Assembly: GCA_033297205.1 (NCBI GenBank)
Contig: MU859231.1
Span: 5,428 to 69,427 of the forward strand
DNA length: 64,000 nucleotides
DNA from: Pseudoneurospora amorphoporcata
Taxonomy: Eukaryota; Ascomycota; Sordariomycetes; Sordariales; Sordariaceae
Direction: 5' to 3'
In this document: positions 33,955 to 46,526 of the stretch, piece after piece
Layout: each line of letters begins with the position of its first letter
How positions within the stretch are numbered: position 1 is the stretch's first letter
Notes under the pieces: model-generated
What the model was told of the DNA's origin: nothing
The model's input: only the letters and a program-made list of their open reading frames with translations
Database searches by the model: none
Position numbers and translations under genes: made by a program

Positions 33955-36491
33955 ATGGCGGCGCCTCACCTTAAGCACGTATGCCCTCCATGACCCCCCA
34001 TTCAACCCTCGTTTTGTCTCTTTACTGAACTGAAGGCTAGACTTTCGCGAACATCCATGCTTTGCGGGGCGGAAAGCCGGAGCTCGGCGACCTTGCGCTT
34101 AGTGACTACCATCTTGTCTTCCGCTTCCCCCCCGAGTCTCTGACTGCCGCAGATCTGAGTCTGAAAAAGAGTGTGAAGCAAGTGTGGTTTGCCTTTCACA
34201 TCATTTCGCAATGCACCTTGCGACCCACGCCCCCTTCTAGTGGCGTTCCTTCCTCGATACGTATTCGGTTCAGAGACTTTACATATGTTAGCTTCAACTT
34301 CTCAGATGACAAGGAAGCCCGGGAGGCATTTGAGTTCATCAAGGCCAGAACATCCAAGCTAGGAAGCGTCGATAAGCTGCTGGCCTTCAGCTACCGGCCT
34401 CCATCCAATGCACCCGAAAGCAAAATCAACGGTTGGGACCTATACGATGCCAGAGCCGAGTTCCGCCGGCAAGGTATAAGCGAGAAGTCACGCGACTTGG
34501 GATGGAGAATCTCGACCATCAACAAGGACTACTCCTTTTCCCCGACCTATCCGGCATTGCTTATTGTGCCCTCCAAGATATCCGACATCACGCTGAAATA
34601 TGCTGCGAGTTACCGGTCCCGACAGCGAATACCGACTCTCACGTACCGCCACCCGGTCAACAACTGTACCATTACGAGATGCTCGCAGCCACTTCCCGGC
34701 ATATCATTCAAACGCAACATTCAAGATGAATCTCTGGTCAGCGCGTGCTTTTCGGCTTCGACGGAGTTTGCAGGCGGCGCCTCTCTCGACACAACAGTTG
34801 AAAGCCCGCCCCCGAGTACGGTTGATCTCACGATAGAGAGCGAGAACACTGATGGTTCAGTATCGGATATTCAGAAGGCGGAGGATGAGCTTACTGTTGG
34901 TGGCACTATACTTTACGACGAAAAGACTGGCAAGAGACTGATATATGGAGCTCAGCAACAAAACCTGATTGTCGACGCTCGGCCGGTAATCAACTCCTAC
35001 GCGATGCAGGCTATAGGATACGGCACCGAAAACATGGAGCACTACAAGTTCGCCAAGAAAGAATACCTGAACATTGACAACATCCATGTCATGCGAGAGT
35101 CGTTAGAGAAGGTTATCAGCGCCATCAAGGACGCCGATGTGTCACCTTTCCCCCCGAACAAAGAGCTCCTGGCAAAGAGTAAATGGCTGAAGCACATAAG
35201 CGGTATCTTGTCCGGATCAGCCTTGATTGCGCAACGAGTAGGTATTCAGCACTCCAATGTTCTTATCCACTGTTCCGATGGATGGGATCGCACAGGCCAG
35301 CTCAGTGCACTTTCTCAGCTGATGCTTGACCCCTATTACCGCACTCTTGAAGGCTTCATTGTGCTGGTTGAGAAGGATTGGCTATCCTTTGGGCACATGT
35401 TTCACCTTCGGTCAGGGCATCTCAGTCATGAGGACTGGTTTACAGTGGACGGCGATGCACTCGCAGGGACTGCCGTGAAGCCCGGGGAAAATGATGGTCG
35501 GCAAGACCATTTCGAGAACGCTATAGCCGGCGCGAAGCGTTTTTGGAACAAGAAAACAGCTCCCGGGAAGGACGCCGTTACTGATGCGGATGGGACGCCC
35601 ATCGAGACCGCCGTGGAACCTGCAGTTGCCGAAAATATGGCAACAAGACCTAAAGATATCTCGCCTGTCTTCCACCAATTCCTCGACGCCACCTACCAGC
35701 TCCTTAGGCAACACCCGACTCGCTTCGAGTTTAATGAACGGTTTCTGCGCCGTTTACATTACCATGTTTACTCTTGTCAGTACGGTACCTTTTTGTTCAA
35801 CAACGAGCGCCAGCGCCACGAAGCACGGTTACAAGAACGCACAAGAAGTGTGTGGGCCTACTTTTTGAGCCGACGCTCGGAGTTTACGAACGAGCAGTAC
35901 GACCCCACGGTTGATGATCACGTCAGGGGCCGTGAGCGTATAATATTCCCTCGTTGCGACGACGTGCGGTGGTGGCACCAGCTTTTCAACCGGACTGATG
36001 ATGAGATGAACGGTGATCTGAATGCATTGGCCGCAACAGCAGAGCGTGTAGCTGCCTATCAGCAAGCTTCGTCGTCATCAGAGTTTTCAGGGCCTATTGA
36101 TGCGGGTACGTCTGACGCGAATAGCAACCCATCGTCGTCCGGGGCCCCATCGCGGACATCGGCAAGCCCCACCCGGAGCCCGCTGCCACCGGGCTTGGCA
36201 GCTACTACTGCCGGAGGGTCCGTGCTTATCGACGTGGAGTCAGCCCACGAGGTTCTGACGCCCGGGACTAGGAGTCCGGCGCCACTCAACCGAAATGCTG
36301 TCGCTGGAGATCCTACGGGCACTTTTGCAGCTCTTCAGGAGAGGATTTCCGGACTGTCGCTTGGAAAGGCTATGTTCGGCGGTGGCATTGGTGGAAGCAC
36401 TGGGCGAAACTCCATTGGCGGAATTGGTTCTAATTCTGGGCGGAATTCGCAAAATGAATTGGTGGAACAAGAGATGAAGAGCATGGACTAG
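33955..36491 (+). CDS. YMR1: Myotubularin-family phosphoinositide 3-phosphatase
   Basis: Exons 33955-33978 and 34041-36491 give 824 aa. Myotubularins remove the 3-phosphate from PI3P and PI(3,5)P2 on endosomes and vacuoles. A PH-GRAM region (about 9-115; KPELGDLALSDYHLVFRF ... FRDFTYVSFNF) is followed by the phosphatase core. The active site HCSDGWDRT carries Cys419 and Arg425 (C-x5-R), so the enzyme looks catalytically competent. DARPVINSYAM, GHLSHEDW and SPVFHQFLDATYQL are other family blocks. A Ser-rich and Gly-rich tail (about 690-824) is typical of fungal forms. The 62-bp first intron (GTATGC, branch TACTGAAC, GGCTAG) follows an 8-codon exon; without it no ATG opens the conserved GRAM segment. 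A loop of about 60 residues inside the core (after about residue 475) is a likely fungal insertion. Confidence 0.95.
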
Positions 36492-37749
36492 ATGGAGAAG
36501 ACAATTGGAGGAACAGAAGCTATGATAGAACTAAGATATGGGGGACTGGTTGCCCTCTATGGGAATAGCACGTTGGAACAGTATGCTCGCAAATGAAGCA
36601 AGATTAGCGATGACTTGGGTTGTAGTAATGCCTCACTTTATAAGACAGCGAAATAATCAACAGCACAAATTCTATGACCCACAAGTTGCCTACATGTAAT
36701 AGGCTATTTGGAGTGAGTTACAGATTGAATATGAAATGTTGTAACCACTGCCCTTAGGCTGTGATCAGGCAGTCGTTGATGTTGATAGTTTCCGGCTCTC
36801 GAGTCTCGGTTGCTCCTGCCATCTATCTCTGTCATTGGGTTCCGGAGCTGTACTACCTACCTCCTATTCGATTCATTCATGTCTCCAGTGGCTTTGCTAC
36901 AATCCTACAACATGACGAAACGCAACTTGAACAGAAAGAGTGGCTCAACGTCACGGATTTGAAGCCGAAGTTATTGCCCATCTGACATATGGTGCTTGAC
37001 GAACCGGGCGGCTACGTCCCAAGCTGAGCTGAAAAGGCGAGTGGCCAGTGCTCCTTCCCTTCCCCACCCTTGTCCGCCCGTCATGAACGGGCTGGACCCC
37101 AGCGTTGCGGGTCGGGTCAATTTGTGTCGCAGACCGGGTCCAGTGTCCCGCCGTGGGTTGATTGCCCTGCTGCCCTGCCTAGGTACAGGTAGGTGTTGCT
37201 GCTCCTCCTTGCCCTGCGGGACCACCAAGCTCGCTTCAGTTCGACCTCCAACCGCACCTAGAGGTAGGTGAATCCTCCCCCAGAACAATCACCGTCAATC
37301 CTCCATCCAGCAACCCTTAATTCTCAAGCAAAACCGTCCATTCAGTATCATTCCTCGCCTAGTTTCTGCCCGTTGTGTCGTGGCGCCGTGTGTGAGACTA
37401 CGCTGGAGAGATCGCATCCAATTCCGATTTCGACCCGACGAAGCGTCACTCCTGCTTTCTCATCCAAGCAACAAAAAACCAACCTAAAACACAACAGACC
37501 AAGCAACGCAGTTACCTTGCGCACACGCACGCATCCACTTTCCTCTCTCTACTACTACAATTACAGTCACTGGTACCGCCGCCCGCACAGCGTCGCCCGA
37601 TCGGCTACCAGTCCAGTCCACAGCCCCCCGTCTATTGCATCACGCCCGCAAGCGAACATCCGTACCAAAACAGTTTGTCCAAATCCGCCTCGCTCGCCGA
37701 CTGTATACTTCCCCGCGATCCTCCGCGTCCACTTCACAAATCACCCATA
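36492..37749. other. Intergenic and PP2A-A leader
   Basis: About 1.26 kb between tandem plus-strand genes. Words CCTAGGTACAGGTAGGTG (about 37178) and CACCTAGAGGTAGGTG (about 37256) lie upstream of a C/A-rich leader that runs to the start codon at 37750. An ATG-less open frame across the leader ends in TAATG, overlapping the start. No gene supported. Confidence 0.55.
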
Positions 37750-40110
37750 ATGGCCGACGCGACGAACGCGAACGACGAGCTCTTCCCCATCGCCGTGCTT
37801 ATCGACGAATTGAAGGTATGATGGCGGTGACCGGGACAGCCAGAACCCCTGACTATCCCTCCTTGCCTGTTGATGGAACGTAAACCCTGATTGACTTTGG
37901 GCAGCACGACGAAGTTGTTCTCCGACTAAACGCCATCCACCGTCTCTCGACTATCGCCCTTGCTTTGGGTCCCGAGCGCACTCGCGAGGAGCTGATTCCC
38001 TTTCTCGATGGTTAGCCAACCCCTCGACCCAGCTTCAGCCTAGCAACCCCACTCGCGCCGGCGTCCGGCCATACAGCCGTTGGGATTATCTGATACGGCC
38101 GCTGACACTTTGGAATGCAGAGTCGGTCGAAGATGAAGATGAGGTCCTTGTTGCCCTGAGTGAAGAGCTCGGTAACTTTGTCGAGTACGTGGGAGGCCCC
38201 ACATGGGGACATGTTCTGCTTTCACCCCTCGAGAACCTCGCTGCTATCGAGGAACCCGTGGTGCGGGACAAGGTACGAACACGCGACCACTTCCTGGTTT
38301 CTTGCGATGTGGTCCGCACATGTACTGACAAGCGTTTCAGGCCGTCGAATCCTTGAACAAGATCTGCACCGAGCTCTCTTCGCAGCAAGTCGAAGAATAC
38401 TTCATCCCTCTTACGATCCGCCTCTCCAAGGCCGACTGGTTCACGTCCAAGGTTTCCGGATGCGGCCTCTACACAACCCCCTACTCGAAAGTTTCGCCGC
38501 CCATCCAAGAACAGTTGCGCCAGCAGTTCGGACAGCTCGTCCACGATGAGACCCCTATGGTGCGCCGTCAGGCCGCCACCAACATGGCCAAGTTCGTGAA
38601 GGAGATGCCGACTGCCATCGTTGTCGAAGAAATGATACCCATGTTCCAGCACCTCGCCGGGGATGATCAGGACAGCGTCAGGCTCCTTACTGTCGAGATT
38701 TTGATCTCCATTGCGGAGGTTGTGCCCAAAGAGCAACAGTCCAGCCACGGCGTGCTCCTCACATCGCTACGCAGCTTGATAGAGGACAAGAGTTGGAGGG
38801 TCCGGTATATGATCGCCGACAGATTTGAGAAGGTTCGTAGCCGCGCTAAGTGCTGGGCCTCCCTTCATGTTGATTCCCGGATGACTAACAGCATATACAG
38901 ATTGCAAAGGCGGTTGACGAGGAGGTTGTGTCCAGAGACCTTGTTCCTGCATTCGTAAAACTACTGAAAGATAACGAGGCGGAGGTGCGGACTGCGATCG
39001 CTGGTCAGATCCCCGGCTTCTGTGCTTTGGTTGATCGCAACGTTCTCCTGAATGACATCATGGGAAGTGTCGAGGATCTCGTCTCGGATAGCTCCCAGCA
39101 TGTCAGAGCCGCCCTTGGCACACAAATCAGCGGCCTCGCTCCTATCCTGGGCAAACAAGAGTACGTTCCCGCAGTCGCGCAACCGTTTTGCTCACGCGCA
39201 TGCTAATCATTGTAACAGGACTATTGACCATCTTCTGCCCATGTTCCTTCAGATGCTCAAGGACGAGTTCCCAGAGGTTCGCCTTCACATCATCAGCAAA
39301 CTGGAGCTTGTCAACCAGGTCATCGGCATCGACCTCCTTTCCCAGTCTCTCCTTCCTGCCATTGTTCAGCTAGCCGAAGACAAGCAATGGCGTGTACGCT
39401 TGGCTATTATCGACTACATCCCGCTCCTTGCCAGTCAGCTGGGCGTCAAGTTCTTCGACGAGAAGCTCAGCCAGCTTTGCATGGGCTGGCTCGGAGACAC
39501 CGTTTTCTCCATTCGTGAGGCCGCTACTCACAACCTAAGGAAGCTGACAGAGGTGTTCGGTGTTGAATGGGCAAGCGAGGCTATCATTCCCAAGGTTATG
39601 GCCATGGGTGGCCACCCCAACTACCTTTACCGGATGACCACTTGCTTTGCTATCACGGTAAGAGACTCTATGGGGTACGTGATTAGGTAAAGGCGCATTA
39701 CTAATCAGTGTTTACAGACCTTGGCTACCGTTGTCAGCTTGGATGTGATCGCTAAGTCCATCCTCCCGATGCTGGAGAAGCTCACAGCCGATTCGATCCC
39801 TAATATTCGCTTTAACGTCGCAAAGACATATGGCGTCATCATCGGTGTTCTTCGTCGCCTGCCCGATGAGGGCACCATCTACACGCTAGAAAAGGAGGGC
39901 AAGCCTGTCACCCCGTCGCCCAAGGGTCTGGAACTCATCCAGCAGCGCATCATGCCGTGCTTGGAGAAGCTTCAGAAGGATGATGATGTGGATGTGCGGT
40001 ACTTTTCGACGACTGCTGCGGCTCAAGCAACTGGTCCTCTTATGGGAGCTGCTACCGAGGCAGGAAACCCCATTCCTAGCGGTGGGGAGCCCATGAACAC
40101 ATCTCCATAG
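37750..40110 (+). CDS. TPD3: PP2A scaffold subunit A (PR65/Tpd3), HEAT-repeat protein
   Basis: Seven exons (37750-37815, 37905-38010, 38121-38272, 38341-38832, 38901-39160, 39219-39657, 39718-40110) give 635 aa. The subunit bridges the catalytic C and regulatory B subunits of protein phosphatase 2A. It is built from HEAT repeats throughout: DEVVLRLNAIHRLSTIALALG, MVRRQAATNMAKFVKEM, WRVRYMIADRFEK, EVRLHIISKLELVNQVIG, WRVRLAIIDYIPLLASQLG and FSIREAATHNLRKLTEVFG are clear. It is longer than the roughly 590-residue animal protein, mainly through a C-terminal extension (QATGPLMGAATEAG onward). All six introns are short with standard GT...AG and keep frame; exon ends fall mainly between HEAT helices. 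Confidence 0.96.
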
Positions 40111-41618
40111 ACAACGGATGTTGAGACGCAAGAACATAAGAAAGCAGAGAGTCCCACCTAATGAAGAAAGTTTTTGTTACCACCAATGAGCAAACAGAGC
40201 AGCGTTAGGACTATGATAAACAAGTGGCCGGTTTTCCTCTCCCTGGGTTCGTCGTAGTTACTCGGGCGTTGCACCATCACTGCTGTTCATACGTTGCAGG
40301 TTGGTGAACATGGTTTTGCGTTATCTAGCCATAGTGCTAAAGTGAATGACCGTGTGTTCAATATCCGAACAGTGGGCAACATCTCACCCCCAAAACAATG
40401 TAAGGAACCAAACCCAATTTAACCTGTGTCGCGCTGTTTGTCTCCCTTTGAATGCTGATGTATCTCGCTTCTTCACTTTGGTCTACTTCTCCCCCCTGAT
40501 TTTCGTCGTGACCCTCACTGTGCTGTTATCTACAAGTTTTCGACGAGCTTACTACTACTCGTTCAAACATTTGGCGTTTCCTCTGCCCTCTGTCCAGCCG
40601 GTTTGTGTCCCGCGTTGTTGCCCGTACTTGGCTGTCTGTTCCCCGTATTGACAATGGCCCCTTCATAGGAAGGACATCGTGGGTTACATTGTCCATTGCA
40701 CGCTGTTGCTTCGGTACGTCTGATATACGTCTGCACTTTGAGAATTGCGCCTTGCCCCTATTGGATCTCTGATTTCTCTTTCTTCATCCACAAATATACG
40801 CGCCGGTACGGACGGCCATGCGAAGACGTATCATGGAGGAGGAAAAACGAAGAACCGGCGGAGAATGTTCCCAAATTGCTTCCAAGACGTTGTGGCATCG
40901 GGCCACTTTGCTTGCATGGTTCTGGAACGGACGTCCATGGATGAGGTTCTCCAAATTTCTTCGAGTCCGAGTAGAACAAGAAGGGCGCATACTATGCCTA
41001 AGGGAACGATTTTCCAGCCTAGGCTAGAGACTGATCGAAAGTTTCGGTAATAGTCTAGCCGATGCTTAGTCTTTTGCGATCGTCGGGCAAGGCATTGTAG
41101 TCGGTGCACAACATCCGTAGGGGATATGGTAGTAGATATTGTCGAGGATATAAGGTAGTTGTGAATACACACACAGCTCATGAATGTTGATCATGCTCTC
41201 ACCGCATGTTGGTAGTCCATGATAGGTAGGTTTGTCAGGTTCTTGGAGTTCCTGGAGGTTTACTTTGTTAGCTTGGAGTTTCCAGACCGCTAAGAATCGG
41301 AAGCGTCGTACTTACTAACTCGTCCAGTGTCCTTTCCGCGGATGTCTCCAGAGGACGGGAGGAGGCGACTCGATTCGTTCGGAATACATATGGGGCCTAG
41401 TGGAAGGTGTTTCGTTTGTTCTCTGATACCTCGGTGACACTTCTGGTAGTCTCGAAAAGAAAAAGAAAAAAAGCCCGAGGAAGCGACGACGGCGGTTGTA
41501 TTAATGGAAGTTTCAGAAGAACTGAGAGAGACGAGACACAAGGGGGAATCTGGTGGGCAAGAACAGACAGCGTTGTTGAAATCGTGGTCTTGGATGGGTT
41601 GAGTGGGGAAAGAGTGCT

Positions 41619-41713
<95 letters not shown>

Positions 41714-42155
41714 TGTCTTAAAAAATTGATGTGGTGTTGTAGAAGACGAGTTAGATATCTTACATTTGGGATGGGGGGGATAATCCCCAGGTTCCCTCCG
41801 TCTTCTGCTGAAGTTGTTGCCTTCCTGTTATAACTTGCAGACACTTCAGTTGCTTCTTCCTTCCTTGTTGAATGCTTCCTACTCTGTGGTGATAGTAAAC
41901 CCGGAAACTCAGATGCAACGTTCCGGGGCAGGTAACAGAAAGACCGGACAGGAAACAACTTTCGGAGTGCTTACCTATAAATTCACTCGGAGCTGCACTT
42001 CGTAGTCGAACCCGGATATCCATTCTGCGACATAGTTTTTGAGAACCCACAATGTTATCTCTCTTGAACCCACTACATTCCATTGCGCTACTGTATATCC
42101 TCTCTCGCCCCTTCCCTCACATCCTGAACACTATCACCAGCACCCATCTCACCCT
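40111..42155. other. Convergent 3' intergenic region with triplet repeat
   Basis: About 2.0 kb between the ends of TPD3 and EFM4. Apart from the ATG triplet repeat at 41621-41713 there are only short unconvincing open frames. No gene supported. Confidence 0.6.
41621..41713. repeat. Perfect (ATG)31 microsatellite
   Basis: Thirty-one uninterrupted ATG/GAT units, 93 bp. The repeat creates poly-Asp, poly-Met or poly-Ile open frames that should not be taken as genes. It is non-coding on present evidence. Confidence 0.97.
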
Positions 42156-43227
42156 CTAAATATCCCTCTTCTGAAAACAAAGCGTGCTAATCGTCTGCCC
42201 CTTGACACCCCCAAAGCAAAAACTAGGGTACTCAATCCTACCCACCTGCCTCAAGCCCAACTTCTTCTTTTCGGAGCCATCATAAACCTCGGCAAAATCC
42301 GTCTCAAACCACCCCTTCAGCTCCTCCTCAGTCCAGTTGCAGCTGGTCACCAGAAAAAAGCCACCGGGGCGCAAGAGCTGGAGAACCCGCGCGCCGTAGT
42401 TCTCGCAGATTCGCCGGCCGCGGGAATCCCGACTGTCGGAGAGGGAGACGGCGTCGAAGGTGCCTTTGTCGAGGATTAAGTCCCAACCGGCGTTTTGGTC
42501 TCCTCCTTCTTGTTGTTCTGATGGGGCGTGGGGCCGGGCTTGGACGGTGGAAAAGTCGCCGTTGAGGACGTCCCAGACTTTGAACTCGATCCCCACGTTT
42601 CCCTCCTCTTCTTGTTGCTCCTCCTCCTCCTCCTCCTCCTCCTCCTCCTCCTTTTCTTGTGCTACTTCCTTCCCTTCCCCCTCCCCATCTTCCTCCTCCC
42701 CTTCAACACCCTCCCCCAGAACCCTACACCTCAACACCCTCCTCGCCAACTCCACGCTCTGCTCGCTGTAATCCACCCCGCACAACCGCCCCTCCCAGCC
42801 ATCGTCATGCAGCGCAAACAGCAGGGACCCATTACCGCACCCGAGGTCCAGAACCGCCGCGTCGTCGCGAGTAAAGAGGCCAGAGAATAATTCGTGCTCT
42901 TGCTCGTCGAGGAACTGCACGATCTTGTTCTCGGCGTCTGAGTCGTCGAACCAGACGGTTCCTTCGTCCGAGGGGTTGGAGGCGTGGTTGGAGATTTCGC
43001 GCGTGTAGAGGGCGTCCCAGCTGTGGAAAGGGAGGAGGGAGGTGTTAGTGAGGAGAAGGGAGATGGGATTGGAACAGAGAGGTGTTGGAGAGGAGATGGT
43101 AGGGGGAGGAGGGAAGGGGAAAGGGGAAAACGTACTACTCCTTCGTTCCCAACTTGGAGGGCTCCAGGTGAGCGGGCTTCTCACCACTCGTCGTCGTGGT
43201 GACGGGGGTTGTTGTGTCGACGGACAT
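42156..43227 (-). CDS. EFM4: eEF1A lysine methyltransferase, Efm4/METTL10 family
   Basis: Exons 43227-43136 and 43020-42156 give 318 aa. Efm4/See1 (METTL10, EEF1AKMT2) methylates a lysine of translation factor eEF1A. The join (GAGTA|GTACGT ... CCACAG|C) restores KEYWDALYTREI, the family's conserved opening. Motif I is VLDLGCGNGSLLF (about 87-99), the acidic loop GVDYSEQSVELAR follows, and DLILDKGTFDAVSL (about 211-224) is the signature of this seven-beta-strand subfamily. YPSFCFGG and ISTLCFQK mark the final strands. Odd: residues about 133-171 are a nearly pure Glu/Gly run inserted between strands, in place of a short loop. The 115-bp intron is purine/pyrimidine skewed and pyrimidine-rich at its end. 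Confidence 0.93.
42600..42716 (-). repeat. Glu-coding low-complexity insert in EFM4
   Basis: GAG/GAA-rich repeat (CTC/CCT on the plus strand) coding about 39 acidic residues within the methyltransferase domain. The purest part is a GAG run near 42619-42652. It is in frame and has no stop. Confidence 0.85.
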
Positions 43228-44014
43228 TGTCGGTGGCTTCGTGTTTCGTATTCGTGGGGGTGCCAATTGAGGATGTTCCAGATTGCGGCTCTTGGTGTGA
43301 CAAATGTGGGTTCGTTTCGCTCATAGAGTCTTCCTCTGCTTGTGGAATTGAGGTCGCCGAGTGTGAAGCCAAATCTTTCCTACAGCAATGCTCGTCGCGA
43401 TACGGCAGAAAGCGCGCGGAAAGTTGCGATCTGGGGGATGGAGGGGTCACCTCGCCTAAATAGGCAGGCGGTGAAAGATGTATAAGTCATGCAGCCAATT
43501 CGACGATGCTATCGTCAGTACACCTTTGTCTATCTCCTGATAGAGTGAACACGATACCACTTCGAGACGAGGATCTTGAGATACACAAGTATAGAAAAAT
43601 ACGCCAGAAATGGCCTTTCAAAGCTCGAAGAGAAACAACTATGTGGTGGTTTATTGCCACTTCGGTAAACCCCTTCAACGCCATTATGTTAAAGTAACCC
43701 CAAACATATGAAGAGAAGTTTAGCATCATAACCAGGCCACATAAAATCCACCTCCGATTTCCATTTGCATCTGTATTCCATTTGGCCACAATGGGCTTTG
43801 ACTGCCCTTTCAAACCAGTACATTCAGCTGTCTCTTCAAGTTCATACCTGTTCCGTTTTCCCAGCTTGCGAAACATCCAGAGAACTGGTTCCTAACAACT
43901 TGTCTCCCTCTCTCTCTTTCCATGCACAGATTTCCCTATGTGCGCCCCTACTCATGGCCAATTACGGCAGATATATTTAATGTTAAAAGGAGTAAGGAAA
44001 TGTCCGCCAAGGCC
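43228..44014. other. Intergenic, EFM4 promoter side
   Basis: About 0.8 kb between the EFM4 start and the stop of the Q-rich gene, both minus strand. No gene supported; the EFM4 promoter should lie next to 43228. Confidence 0.5.
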
Positions 44015-46470
44015 TCAGATGATCCAGACTGGCGCCTTAACCAGAACATGGCGTCCCCTAACTTCCACGCCAAAAGACCCGGCAAAGCGGACCCTTCCAG
44101 CATCCTTAGATTGTGAGGCCGCTCCAGATGGTGCTGTCGGTAGCGTCGAACTGTCAGCAATACTTCCCTTTCGGCTACCGGGTGGACCGCTGGCGGCGCT
44201 GCTCCCGCTTATGGTGTGATGAATTGTGTTTAACATACCGGATCTGGTGGCCTTGTCGCCGCGTGCGCGCTCCTTGGATGACTCCTTGGCTCCGTCAGCT
44301 GCGGTTCCTTCCTCGCTCGCATCGGATGGGCGACCCTCCAGGGGTGGCAGAGGCGTCTTTTCGGCTTCCATGAGGTTGGTCTGGATGGGCTGCTCTGGCA
44401 AGGGGTAGATGATGGCAACATCGCGACTCTCGAGGGGCAAGTTGCTAGCGATCCCAACCGCCAACTCCACAATCATGCCTACACTTCCGTCAACCCCCAC
44501 GGGCGCGGGTTCCGTAAGGTGCTGGAAAAGGTGAGCGGTCAGATTGCTGGTAGCGAGCCGGGTGAAGTTAGTTTTGTGATCGTCAGCCTCGGCGCTCCTG
44601 AGAACGTCCTGAAGTCCTTCCAGTGTGGTCATTCTCCAGCTGACAACCTTGCTGGTCAGCGCATCGTATTCTTCCTGGCTGTTCAACGTGTAACTGAAGT
44701 GTCTGATGTTCTGCTCAATCGTCTTGAGCTGCTTGCTTAGCTCAGGCTCTAGGCTAGGGTGGAAGCAGCGGTTGAAGATCTCGTCCACGACCCAACGAGT
44801 AATAACTGCGCGGCCGACCGCGGTCATCTCTTGTTTGCCCGTCTTTAGCGCATCGGCGGTCACGTATGGGTCCAACCACTTTGGTAATGTCTTCCATTCC
44901 TTCCTGATATTGAAGGCGAGGTTTGTAATGGCGCCCTGTAAACGATTGAACCGCGTCGTATACTCGCTGTCGTCCAATGACGTCCGGCTTTGCGACATGC
45001 GCTGGTTGGCGATCGCATTCTGGAGCTGTTCAACTTGGTTGCCCAACTGTTCGATTTCTTTCTTGCCGTCAAAGTACAGTCTCTTGACGTTCTTGTACTT
45101 GGTCACTGCGCGTCGGAGAAGTCGCCTAATTAGTATGCAATTCGCAGGGCGGAACGGGGATCGGGGGTTTCACGTACGCAGTTCCTTCAGGGTCTTCTCC
45201 TGGTCTTCGGCAGCACGTTCAGAAGAGGCCGGCTGGGGGCTATTACGCCCCGGCCCTTGCTCGCCCGATCCATCGAAGCCTTGTCTGTCTCCCTGGCGAT
45301 AGCTGCTTGAGCTTTGCCCGCCTGCGTTGGAGGGTTGAGACAAATTGTTCATGCTGGGCTGCTGACTTTGACGATAGCTTGGCGGGGGGCCAGGGGGTGG
45401 TTGTACCTCGCGGATCCCGGTCGCCTTATCGGTGGTATCCTGGGACCGGCGTCCGCCGGGTTGTGGGGCCATGACTTGCTGTTGCGGGGTCTTGCCCTGG
45501 GGTTGGGCTAAAGGCTGTGCGGGGAGTGGATTCTGACGCAGGGGAATATCCTGGGATGGGGGCGTGTAACTGCTCTCGTCCGAGGCTTGTAGAGACGATT
45601 GGACGTTTGTAGCAGAGCGCTGGTCCGAATCGATGGTTGGCGATTCGCGCGAAAGCTGCGATACCGTCTCGGGATTCTTGTGTTGGGGATTGCCAAGGTG
45701 GCCCGAGACTGCAGAATGAGTGCTCGCCTGGTATTGCACTTGCGACGAGGTTTGGTATGGGTCCTGGGGGGTTACTTGCTGGTGCTGTTGTTGGAGTGCG
45801 GCCTCGAACTCAGCCTGGTTGAATTGCTGTTGGAGCTCTGGGGGAATCTGGACCTGCAGTTGAGGATGGGGATGTTGCTGATGGTACCCGCTTTCCCCTG
45901 CAGAATAGGGCGAAACGTCTTTTTCAGGAGGGAACGGTCGGATGGTGGGGTTATATTGGCCCTCTTGCGGGTTACGGAGATGCAAGTCTCTTTCTTGTCC
46001 CCCAACAAACGAATCTCGATACTCTGCGGTTTGGAGAGGCGAAGGCTGCGACGGAGGATATTGGGTTTGCCAGTCGGCGGAAGGATGATCAAGCGAAACC
46101 TGGGATACACCAGTGCGGATGGCGGGAGGAGGAGGAGGCGGTTGGCTTATACGCCTTGACGATCTGCGAACAACACCTGAAGCGTCGCCCCACGTACTTT
46201 GTCCAGAGTGAGAATCGTGGTTACGGTGCGAGGACGAGCCGCTCAATATGTTTTTGATCAGTTTGCGCGTCGACTGCTTTGTCTTGGGCGGGGGTGGGGG
46301 CGGCTGCTGGTTTGCAACAAAAGCTTGGCCTTGTCCTTGGCCGGATAATGGGGAATTATGAATGGAAGCCGTGTCTGGTAGGTTATCAACCGAGCTTGAT
46401 TGGAGACTTGACTGTGGCTGCTGTTGTATTTGCGGATGGTGGTGTTGTTGAGGCGCGGCCGGGGAGTGTT

Positions 46471-46526
<56 letters not shown>

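Noticed and set aside
41407..41721. Open frame coding poly-Asp
   Set aside because: Produced by the ATG triplet repeat; no coding signature outside the repeat.
44200..44260. Extra intron in the Q-rich gene (GTATGT at the RSG|MLN junction)
   Set aside because: The only close acceptor gives about 40 bp, below normal length, and shifts into a less plausible frame.
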